Assembly (NCBI GenBank): GCA_937927975.1
Contig: CALEZT010000003.1
Coordinates: 1 to 24,088, forward strand
From: an uncultured Phycisphaerales bacterium
GTDB taxonomy: Bacteria > Planctomycetota > Phycisphaerae > Sedimentisphaerales > Anaerobacaceae
Direction: 5' to 3'
Length of the DNA: 24,088 bases
In this document: piece by piece, positions 9,269-15,535 of the stretch
Layout: each line of letters opens with the position of its first letter
Position numbering within the stretch: position 1 is the first letter of the stretch
Notes under the pieces: generated by a model
The model's database searches: none
Seen by the model: the letters and a program-made list of their open reading frames with translations, nothing else
What the model was told of the DNA's origin: nothing
Made by a program: the position numbers and the translations under genes

Positions 9269-11626
9269 ATGTTGAGAGAGCGCTTACGTGCGTGGCGTCA
9301 AACCGTGATAAGCGTGGTGGTCATGACATGCGTCCTGGGGTGCGGAGCGGCAGTCTCCGGCCAGGCGACTCATCGTTTCGCCATCGGCGACGAGGACTTC
9401 CTTCTGGACGGCCAGCGTCTTCAGATCCGTTGCGGCGAGATCCATTCTGCCCGCGTGCCCCGCGAGTACTGGGAGCACCGGCTCAAACTCTGCAAGGCGA
9501 TGGGGCTCAACACCGTGTGTGCGTACCTGTTCTGGAACTACCACGAGTGGGAGCAGGGGCGCTACGACTGGTCGGGACAGGCGGATGCTGCGGAGTTCTG
9601 CCGGCTGGCGCAGCAGGAAGGGCTCTGGGTGATCCTGAGGCCGGGTCCCTATGCCTGCGCCGAATGGGAGGGTGGCGGTCTTCCCTGGTGGCTGCTCAAA
9701 AACCCGAACATCCAGATGCGAAGCCGCGATCCCGATTTCATCGCAGCCGCACGGGCCTGGCTCAAGGAGGTCGGTCGCGTGCTGGGGCCGATGCAGGTCA
9801 CTCACGGCGGCCCTATCCTGATGGTACAGGTCGAGAATGAGTACGGTTTCTATGGCGATGACGCCGAGTACATGGGCGAGATCCGTCACGCGTTGCTGGA
9901 CGCCGGCTTCGATGTCCCGCTGTTCGCGTGCAATCCGCCGTACGCCCTTCGCAAGGGGCTTCGCGCGGACCTCTTCAACGTGGTCAATTTCGGGAAAGAC
10001 CCTGCCGAGGGGTTCAAGGCCTTGCGCCAGATCCAACCCAAGGGCCCGCTCATGTGCGGCGAGTTCTATCCCGGCTGGTTCGACACCTGGGGTTTCCCTC
10101 ACCACTTGGGCAACACGCCGCAGTACCTGGCGGACCTGGACTACATGCTCAAGAACAACGCGTCGTTCAGCATCTACATGGCTCACGGCGGCACGACGTT
10201 TGGCCTGTGGTCGGGAGCGGATCGGCCCTTCAAGCCCGACACTTCGAGCTACGACTACGACGCCCCGATCCGCGAGGCCGGCTGGATCGGCGAGAAGTTC
10301 CAGCTCACGCGGGATCTGATGGCCAAGTACCTGCTGCCCGGCGAAACGATCCCCGAGCCGCCGGCGGCCAACCCCGTGACGACGATCGCCCGCTTCGAAT
10401 TGGGCGAGTCGGCAGGGATCTTCGACAACCTGCCTTCTCCGATTGAGGACAGGAGTCCCCGCAATATGGAGGCCTACGACCAGGGACGAGGCTGCATCCT
10501 GTACCGCACGACCCTCGTGGCAGGGCCCGCGGCGCAGCTCAGCGCGAAGGAGGCCCGCGACTTTGCCTGGGTTTTCCTGGACGGCAAGCTCGTCGGAACC
10601 ATGGACCGTCGCAGTCGTCAGTACCACGTGCAGATTCCCGAGCGTCAAGAGGTCGCTCAACTCGACATTCTGATCGAAGCCATGGGACACGTGAACTTCG
10701 GGCCCGAGGTGCACGATCGCAAAGGATTGTACACGCCGGTGATCCTCAAGGCTGTGGACGCTGCGGCTGTGGAGCCTGGTCCCTGGCAGGTCTACCGCCT
10801 GCCTCTGGACGACGCAATGCTCACGAGTCTGCGATGGAAGCCGAGCAAGGCCGCTGGCCCGGCGTTCTGGCGGGGGAGTTTCGAGGTCGCCAAGGCCGCG
10901 GACACCTTCCTCGACGTCCGCACCTGGGGCAAAGGCGTGCTCTGGGTCAACGGTCGGTGCATGGGGCGGTTCTGGAACATCGGACCGACGCAGACGATGT
11001 ACGTGCCAGGGCCTTGGCTCAAGGCCGGCCGCAATGAGGTGATCGTGCTGGACCTGCTCGGGCCGAAGGAGCCGATCCTGGCCGGGCTGGAGAAACCGAT
11101 CCTGGATCAGCTCCGACCGGAGCTCGATTTCGTGAAGAAGGTCCAGCAGTCCATTCTGACGATCGAGGGTGTGAAGCCCGTCCACAGCGGGAGCTTCGCC
11201 GCCGGGGCCGCTGCCCAGGACGTGCGATTCGCCAGGCCGGTGCAGGGACGCCAGTTCTGCCTGGAGACGTTGAACGCCATCGATGGCAAGCCTTACGCCG
11301 CGGTCGCGGAGCTCGATCTTCTGGACGCCGACGGCACGCCGATCCCGCACACGATCTGGACCATCGCCTACGTGGACAGCGAGGAGCGGATCAGCGAGGA
11401 CGGCTCGGCTCTCAACGCCATCAACGGCCAGACAGCCGATTTCTGGCACACCGAATGGAGTCAGGCCCAGCCCGGCCATCCACACCACCTGGTGATCGAC
11501 CTGGGCCAGACGGTGACGATCAGCGGCCTGCGATACACGCCGCGAGCGGGCAACAGTACCGTCGGCGGCAGGATCCAGGATTATCGGATCTATGTGGGCG
11601 AGTCGCTGGCCAAGCCGCGACAGTAG
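9269..11626 (+). CDS. Secreted GH35 beta-galactosidase with C-terminal discoidin-like module
   Basis: Protein of 785 residues that should hydrolyse terminal beta-galactosides. The hydrophobic N-terminus (VISVVVMTCVLGCGAAVSG) is a signal peptide; VLGC could be an atypical lipobox. The GH35 barrel (about 36-350) shows the family marks: LFWNYHEWEQG, LRPGPYACAEWEGGGLPWWL, acid/base Glu191 in VENEYG, and nucleophile Glu265 in CGEFYPGWFDTWG. Residues about 370-620 hold the beta-sandwich domains typical of GH35, including WGKGVLWVNGRCMGRFWNIGPTQTMYVP. From about 645 to the end the sequence resembles F5/8 type C (discoidin) modules: KPYAAVAELDLLDADG, then WHTEWS, HHLVIDLGQTVTISGLRYTPR and RIQDYRIYVG. 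The last module stops short of a full one. GGTGGAG lies eight bases before the ATG. It is divergent from the peptidase operon, which suggests joint use on glycoproteins or host glycans. Confidence 0.95.
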   Translation: MLRERLRAWRQTVISVVVMTCVLGCGAAVSGQATHRFAIGDEDFLLDGQRLQIRCGEIHSARVPREYWEHRLKLCKAMGLNTVCAYLFWNYHEWEQGRYDWSGQADAAEFCRLAQQEGLWVILRPGPYACAEWEGGGLPWWLLKNPNIQMRSRDPDFIAAARAWLKEVGRVLGPMQVTHGGPILMVQVENEYGFYGDDAEYMGEIRHALLDAGFDVPLFACNPPYALRKGLRADLFNVVNFGKDPAEGFKALRQIQPKGPLMCGEFYPGWFDTWGFPHHLGNTPQYLADLDYMLKNNASFSIYMAHGGTTFGLWSGADRPFKPDTSSYDYDAPIREAGWIGEKFQLTRDLMAKYLLPGETIPEPPAANPVTTIARFELGESAGIFDNLPSPIEDRSPRNMEAYDQGRGCILYRTTLVAGPAAQLSAKEARDFAWVFLDGKLVGTMDRRSRQYHVQIPERQEVAQLDILIEAMGHVNFGPEVHDRKGLYTPVILKAVDAAAVEPGPWQVYRLPLDDAMLTSLRWKPSKAAGPAFWRGSFEVAKAADTFLDVRTWGKGVLWVNGRCMGRFWNIGPTQTMYVPGPWLKAGRNEVIVLDLLGPKEPILAGLEKPILDQLRPELDFVKKVQQSILTIEGVKPVHSGSFAAGAAAQDVRFARPVQGRQFCLETLNAIDGKPYAAVAELDLLDADGTPIPHTIWTIAYVDSEERISEDGSALNAINGQTADFWHTEWSQAQPGHPHHLVIDLGQTVTISGLRYTPRAGNSTVGGRIQDYRIYVGESLAKPRQ

Positions 11627-11647
11627 CAGGCCTTCCGATTCTACAGC

Positions 11648-11680
11648 CGACCGCCATGCTCCTTCCTCTGAGGGCGGTTG
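11648..11680 (+). terminator. Possible terminator-like hairpin after the GH35 gene
   Basis: Bases 11648-11655 pair with 11673-11680 (eight pairs, one G-U) around a 17-base loop, 21 bases after the GH35 stop codon. There is no U-rich run afterwards, so intrinsic termination is uncertain; it may be only an RNA stability element. Confidence 0.25.
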
Positions 11681-11686
11681 ATTCGG

Positions 11687-11708
11687 CATATCACAGCACA
11701 GTGATATG
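11687..11708. promoter_or_regulatory. Perfect 8-bp inverted repeat, possible operator
   Basis: CATATCAC (11687-11694) and GTGATATG (11701-11708) are exact reverse complements separated by six bases. The AT-rich arms stand out from the GC-rich surroundings. The 22-base dyad has the size of a dimeric repressor or activator site. It lies between the GH35 and kelch genes, about 80 bases before a TATAAT hexamer. No regulator can be named. Confidence 0.4.
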
Positions 11709-11743
11709 GTTTCGCGCTGGGGGGTGTTGTTTCCGCTGAGGTG

Positions 11744-11759
11744 GTTGGGCACGCCCAAC
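11744..11759 (+). repeat. Short perfect hairpin in the leader region of the kelch gene
   Basis: GTTGGG (11744-11749) pairs with CCCAAC (11754-11759) around the four-base loop CACG. It sits upstream of the TATAAT candidate, so it is more likely a DNA or terminator-type element than part of the kelch transcript. Its function is unknown. Confidence 0.25.
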
Positions 11760-11789
11760 GTCCGAGTAGATTGAGCGGCTGCTAAAGAG

Positions 11790-11795
11790 TATAAT
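11790..11795 (+). promoter_or_regulatory. Candidate -10 element upstream of the kelch-repeat gene
   Basis: A perfect TATAAT in GC-rich DNA about 120 bases before the chosen start at 11915. No good -35 hexamer is found at 16-18 bases; TTGAGC at 11771-11776 is too close (13 bases). The call rests on the -10 alone. Confidence 0.35.
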
Positions 11796-11914
11796 GAGAC
11801 GAACCGATGGAATAACGACAGGGAGGGCGTCGGTGGAACCCAGGGATGCGGGTCGATGCGTATGGGGAACGGCTCGGATCGGGTCTGCGATTCCGCGCGA
11901 TGGGAGGTTCGAAG

Positions 11915-13558
11915 ATGACATCCTCGACGGTGATGCGTGAGGCAAAGAGGCGGGGTCTGCACGGTTCGGTTCTGGCGGTTTCGGTTCTGGTTCTGGCGGG
12001 GGCTTCGCAGGCTCTTGGCGGCTATACCTATCAGACCCGTTCGACGGCGCATTCGCCCAACGCAGCTCGGCAGCGGCACGTCGCATCCCTGCTCGGGGAT
12101 GGACGCGTGGGCCTGTTCGCCGGATTCGGGCGGACCGACGTCGAGCTGTTCGATCCTGCGACGGAGACGTTCGTCACCAGCAGGGCCACGCGGTGGTTTG
12201 GCGATGTCGTCGGCGTCACGCTGTCCGATGGCAACGTCCTGCTCGTCGACGGAGAGCATGACTGCCTCTTCGATTACCTGACGGAACAGTACGTCCCCGC
12301 TGTCAATGGGTACACGGGCGGATTCATCCGATTCCCGGTTCTCGTGCCGCTGCCGGACGGGAAGGTCTTCATCTGCGCCGGCTCGGATATCGACACCAAT
12401 CCCGTGGCCGCCTGCGGGCTGTTCGATCCGCGGACGCGCCGGTTCGGAGGCCTGGGCGACCTGGCCTCGGCCCGCGTCGCTCACAGCGCGGTGCTGGTCA
12501 ACGAGTATCAGGCGCTGGTCTGTGGCGGGTACAACTATGCCAATCGGGCATCCGAGCCGGTGACGCTGGATTCGCTGGAGCTGTTCGACACCCGTGCGGG
12601 CCGCTCCGGGCGGATTCGCACGTCGCTGCTGCACCCGCGGTACTCCCATTGCAGCGTGCTGCTGCCGGACGGGCGGGTCCTGATCCTGGGCGGCACGTTC
12701 TACCCTGCGGACGTGTGGATGCGAAGCACAGAGATCTTCGATCCGCACACCTCGACGATCAGCGAGGGCCCGGCGCTGGGCCTGGGACGCAGCGGGGCGC
12801 TGACCGCGGCGCTGCCCAGCGGACGCATCGCGATCTTCGGCGGCAACTACGATTCGCGGGCGATCGAAATCTACAGCCCGGAGAGCGGGACGTTCGAGCT
12901 GGCCCCGATGTTGATGGTCGCTCCGCGATGGAGGGATTTCACCGCGACGAGTCTGGAGTCGGGGGCGGTGCTCCTGGTCGGCGGACGCGTGAACGGCAGC
13001 GACGAGACGCTTCGCAGCGCGGAGGTCTTCGAAGAGGTCCAGACCCAGGCGGCCTCCGCCCCCGCGATGACGCTGGACTCGATCCGCTCGCTGCTGGCCG
13101 ACCGCGACCCGTCGGTCGTGACCCAGACCGTCGAATGGCTGGTGGGCCTGGGCCCGCAGGTCAAGGCGATCCTCGAAACGCTGACCCTGGAGGCCTCCGA
13201 TGCCGCTCGACAGGCACAAAACGCTTTGGACAGGATCAACGTGCGCAACTATCCGGCGGCATGGTGCGTGGAGGTCTGGGACGCCTCGGGCCGCCTGGAC
13301 ACCGTCTGGCTGGACAACTTCGACAGCCCGAGCCAGCACAACGCCGCAAACCCCGACCCACACGTTCGGTCCATCCAGCGAGTGACGGAGGGTCTGGACT
13401 TCACGCACGTGGTCGTGCGGTTCCCGACGTACGCGTCCTACGAGGCCCGCGTGAAGCTGTTCAACCTGGTCGGCTGGACGCGGATTCCCAAGGTGGTCCT
13501 GGGCGAGAGTCTCACCGAACAGGAAGTCGCCCGGGTGGTCGGCCTCGCGACGAAGTGA
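11915..13558 (+). CDS. Exported kelch-repeat (beta-propeller) protein with HEAT-like C-terminal segment
   Basis: Protein of 547 residues from the ATG at 11915, which has GGGAGG seven bases upstream; in-frame starts exist upstream at 11846 and 11900 but are less well placed. An N-terminal signal peptide is followed by about five or six kelch-type blades. Each has a recurring pattern of D-G-R-V then GG, then E-x-F-D-P: for example RHVASLLGDGRVGLFAGFG with VELFDPATETF, HCSVLLPDGRVLILGG with TEIFDPHTSTI, and LPSGRIAIFGG. Residues about 375-440 contain a helical, HEAT-like stretch (SIRSLLADRDPSVVTQTVEWLVGLG). The final 100 residues (WCVEVWDASGRLDTVWLDNFDSP onwards) match nothing I recognise. The propeller suggests binding of a protein or glycan at the surface, or a galactose-oxidase-like fold without visible catalytic residues. 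It lies downstream of GH35 but probably has its own promoter. Confidence 0.8.
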   Translation: MTSSTVMREAKRRGLHGSVLAVSVLVLAGASQALGGYTYQTRSTAHSPNAARQRHVASLLGDGRVGLFAGFGRTDVELFDPATETFVTSRATRWFGDVVGVTLSDGNVLLVDGEHDCLFDYLTEQYVPAVNGYTGGFIRFPVLVPLPDGKVFICAGSDIDTNPVAACGLFDPRTRRFGGLGDLASARVAHSAVLVNEYQALVCGGYNYANRASEPVTLDSLELFDTRAGRSGRIRTSLLHPRYSHCSVLLPDGRVLILGGTFYPADVWMRSTEIFDPHTSTISEGPALGLGRSGALTAALPSGRIAIFGGNYDSRAIEIYSPESGTFELAPMLMVAPRWRDFTATSLESGAVLLVGGRVNGSDETLRSAEVFEEVQTQAASAPAMTLDSIRSLLADRDPSVVTQTVEWLVGLGPQVKAILETLTLEASDAARQAQNALDRINVRNYPAAWCVEVWDASGRLDTVWLDNFDSPSQHNAANPDPHVRSIQRVTEGLDFTHVVVRFPTYASYEARVKLFNLVGWTRIPKVVLGESLTEQEVARVVGLATK

Positions 13559-13633
13559 TCTGACAGGGACATCCATACGTTCGTCAGCGGGCTGATGAGT
13601 CTTGACCCATTGACCCCGTTATCCGAGACTCGT

Positions 13634-13843
13634 TCACGACACCCGACGGGTCACGAAGAACTCGTAGGCGTAGTAGTCTGAGTGCTTCCGGTGCATCTCG
13701 GGTTCCCGCGAGAGCTGATCAAGCACCGCGATCGCTTCGTCGTCGTCCTTGTGTGCGCGGCGCAGCTCTTCGATGCGAGTCTCCATCGGCGTGTAGAAGT
13801 CCTCCCACCATGCCTCGTCCGGCAAAGCGAAATGCTCGCTCAT
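13634..13843 (-). CDS. Small conserved-looking protein coupled to a methyltransferase
   Basis: A 69-residue soluble protein starting MSEHFALPDEAWWEDFYTPM. Its start codon overlaps the stop of the upstream methyltransferase gene as ATGA (13843-13840), so translation is probably coupled. The LPDEAWW-x2-FYTPM segment, a charged middle and a Y-x-YEFFVTRR end resemble, from memory, the C-terminal segment found in some larger class I methyltransferases. That would make this a detached accessory piece rather than an enzyme. It has no signal peptide or membrane segment. An in-frame extension upstream lies entirely within the methyltransferase gene and has no sensible composition, so the short form is chosen. 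The role is unknown; helping the neighbouring methyltransferase bind its substrate is an inference from the overlap. Confidence 0.65.
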   Translation of the reverse strand: MSEHFALPDEAWWEDFYTPMETRIEELRRAHKDDDEAIAVLDQLSREPEMHRKHSDYYAYEFFVTRRVS

Positions 13844-14622
13844 TGCTGTGGTTCCGCGGAGGCAAAAGGTTTCAACCCGAGGAACACCTCGTGACCGGTG
13901 TCGCTGTACGAACTGTGCTCGAAGGGGACCGCGAGGGGCTCGAAGCCGGCCGCCGCGATCAGCTCGAGCCACACGGCTCTCGGGAACAGGCCCATAACGT
14001 GACGGTCGTGAACGACCTCGACGGCTCCGTTCACGTCTCTCAGCAGATACGCCATATCGGTCACGTACATGTCGGTCCTTGAGTCAGGAATCCACCGCCA
14101 TTCGAGGTATCGCAGGGCTCGCCCATTCCCATCGCTGCCACCGGTCTCGGCGCCCGGCTGAAAAGTCTCCGAGACGAAATCGGGCTGGAACAGCGCGATC
14201 CCGCCGGGAGCGGTGTGCGTGAAGGCCGTGGCGATGGCGCTGACCAGATCGGATCGTGAGACCATGTAGCTGACCGCGTCGTGCAGCAGAACACAATCAA
14301 AGACCCGCCCGAGGCGGATCGACCGCATATCCCCCAGAATGTGCTCGCAGTTCGGATTGAGGCGACGGCTCAGGCCGATCATGGCCGGTGCGAGGTCGAT
14401 GAGCGTACAGGCCAGCGTCTCCTTGAGGTGGGCGGCATTGTGGCCGCCGCCGCTGCCGAGATCCAGCAGGGTCCGGGGCCGCTGACGGCAATAAGTCTCA
14501 AACGCACGCCGGTAGAAGCCAGCCTCTTCGGCGTAGTCGCCCACCGGCGTCAACAGCGGATACCAATCCGCCAGGTCGCAGTAGAGCCTGATGGGCTGAC
14601 TGGCAGTCACTTCCTGTTGCAT
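13840..14622 (-). CDS. Class I SAM-dependent methyltransferase
   Basis: A cytoplasmic protein of 260 residues with a Rossmann methyltransferase fold. Motif I, the SAM-binding loop, is TLLDLGSGGGHNAAHL near residues 51-66. The acidic end of strand two is TLIDLAPAMIGLSRR, motif II is GDMRSIRLGRVFDCVLLHDAVSYM, and GGIALFQPDF follows. The C-terminal half (WIPDSRTDMYVTDMAYLLRD, ending DTGHEVFLGLKPF) has the antiparallel strands typical of small-molecule methyltransferases. The substrate is not evident. A TTG at 14634 is in frame, but GGAGG lies almost on top of it, so the ATG at 14622 is preferred even though its spacing is long. It is co-transcribed with the 69-residue protein through an ATGA overlap and runs opposite to the flanking genes. 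Confidence 0.88.
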   Translation of the reverse strand: MQQEVTASQPIRLYCDLADWYPLLTPVGDYAEEAGFYRRAFETYCRQRPRTLLDLGSGGGHNAAHLKETLACTLIDLAPAMIGLSRRLNPNCEHILGDMRSIRLGRVFDCVLLHDAVSYMVSRSDLVSAIATAFTHTAPGGIALFQPDFVSETFQPGAETGGSDGNGRALRYLEWRWIPDSRTDMYVTDMAYLLRDVNGAVEVVHDRHVMGLFPRAVWLELIAAAGFEPLAVPFEHSSYSDTGHEVFLGLKPFASAEPQQ

Positions 14623-14799
14623 GAACCTATGCAATCCTCCAGGTCTTCAGTCGCGGCACAATTGCCCACCACGCTTGGCTCTCGCGGGAACCATCAGGCA
14701 CTTCGTCGCGGCCGGTTCCCTGCGGGCGATTGTTGCGAAAGGCTTCGAGAGAGGCAAGAAAAAGACACGGAATTCTGCACTTTATTCTCTGGCGGAGGA

Positions 14800-14805
14800 T
14801 ATAAT
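14800..14805 (+). promoter_or_regulatory. Candidate -10 element upstream of the small membrane protein
   Basis: A perfect TATAAT about 92 bases before the start at 14897, in a locally AT-richer stretch. No convincing -35 hexamer is seen at the right distance. The rest of the gap between the methyltransferase and this gene (14623-14896) shows nothing I can name. Confidence 0.35.
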
Positions 14806-14896
14806 AGGCAGAGGAAGAGGAGGCTCGCTATTTGAGTCTGTGCTGGCGTAGGCACTGTCGAAGCCATTACGATCCTTGCGTTGGGAGGATGCAATC

Positions 14897-15142
14897 ATGG
14901 CTGTGGCGCTGGTGCTGGTGTCAGTTTGGGTCTTGTCGGGCGTGCTGGCCTACTTCGCCACCGAAGCGGCGGCCCTCCACTGCGACCGTCGGGCCTGGGA
15001 CCGGGGGATGCGGGAATTCGCGTTGATCTCCAGCATCCTGCTCGGACCCTTGTACCTGCTGATCTCCGCGGAGTTGCTTCTGTTCTCGCTGATCGGCGAG
15101 GGCCTCTCGCGCGACAAAGTGCGGCACTATAAGGACTCATAA
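14897..15142 (+). CDS. Small two-helix membrane protein of unknown function
   Basis: Protein of 81 residues from the ATG at 14897, which has GGGAGG nine bases upstream; a TTG start at 14876 would place that site inside the gene. Two hydrophobic segments are clear: residues about 1-22 (AVALVLVSVWVLSGVLAYFA) and about 47-68 (ALISSILLGPLYLLISAELLLFSLI). They are joined by a short charged loop containing CDRRAWDRGMRE. The charged tail (SRDKVRHYKDS) is probably cytoplasmic. No family is recognised. It stands alone between a divergent methyltransferase unit and the long leader of the HEAT-repeat gene. Confidence 0.65.
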   Translation: MAVALVLVSVWVLSGVLAYFATEAAALHCDRRAWDRGMREFALISSILLGPLYLLISAELLLFSLIGEGLSRDKVRHYKDS

Positions 15143-15330
15143 TCTTCCGAGTCCGGCGGCAGCTCGCACACTCGACTCCAGACCCGTCTGGGGCCTGGAG
15201 AAGAGGGAGTCTATGGCCCGTTTGGCCGGTCATCTCGCGAACCGGTGTTCCTTCCACCTCTTACAGGCGACTCTTTCTATTTTCCGATGTTCCCTGGGAA
15301 TATGGGGGGCTGGGGGAAATGGGTTTTTTG

Positions 15331-15359
15331 TTGACAGGGGGGCTAATTGACTTTAGTAT
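15331..15359 (+). promoter_or_regulatory. Sigma70-type promoter for the exported HEAT-repeat gene
   Basis: A perfect TTGACA at 15331-15336 is followed after 17 bases by TAGTAT (15354-15359), which matches four of six -10 consensus bases. TATAAA at 15357-15362 is an alternative at a 20-base spacing. The region is AT-rich against a GC-rich background. Transcription would start near 15367 and give a leader of about 170 bases before the ATG at 15536. This is the best promoter in the window. Confidence 0.6.
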
Positions 15360-15423
15360 AAATGCGTTGGAGCCGAATACTTACGACGGCTTGTTGTTTG
15401 TAACCGTCACGAAAGGGATGGGC

Positions 15424-15492
15424 TGCCCGACTGCAATCGCCGCGAGGTAGGGGTCTTACGAACCGCTTGTTCACGCCGTGTGCAGTCGGGCA
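15424..15492 (+). repeat. 12-bp perfect inverted repeat in the leader of the HEAT-repeat gene
   Basis: TGCCCGACTGCA (15424-15435) and TGCAGTCGGGCA (15481-15492) are exact reverse complements enclosing 45 bases. They would form a long closing stem in the RNA leader. Flanking short stems include GACGG with CCGTC upstream and TCCCG with CGGGA downstream, the latter ending just before the ribosome binding site. No known riboswitch consensus was recognised. Confidence 0.45.
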
Positions 15493-15535
15493 AAGTCCCG
15501 AAATGGGCAACGGGAAGGATTTTGGAGACGTCTTG

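Larger units (their letters stand above)
15143..15535 (+). other. 393-base non-coding region with promoter and leader
   Basis: No credible gene lies here. The first half has several short inverted repeats, such as CTCCAG with CTGGAG around 15176-15200, which could end the upstream transcript, but none has a U-run. The second half holds a G-run cluster, a sigma70-type promoter and a leader of roughly 170 bases with several pairing segments, described separately. Confidence 0.6.

Noticed and set aside
9284..13576. A 1430-codon open frame on the minus strand opposite the GH35 and kelch genes, also crossing the gap between them
   Set aside because: The plus-strand genes have clear domains, catalytic residues and ribosome binding sites. 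The antisense product is rich in Arg, His, Leu and Val without any domain, as expected opposite GC-rich codons. Its length is notable but is best explained by codon bias.
13844..13972. N-terminal extension of the 69-residue protein
   Set aside because: It overlaps the methyltransferase gene in another frame and is arginine-rich shadow sequence; the ATGA overlap start is more natural.
15361..15535. Known riboswitch (cyclic di-GMP, cobalamin, TPP, SAM and guanidine types considered)
   Set aside because: None of the conserved core sequences of these classes could be found, so only a generic structured leader is proposed.
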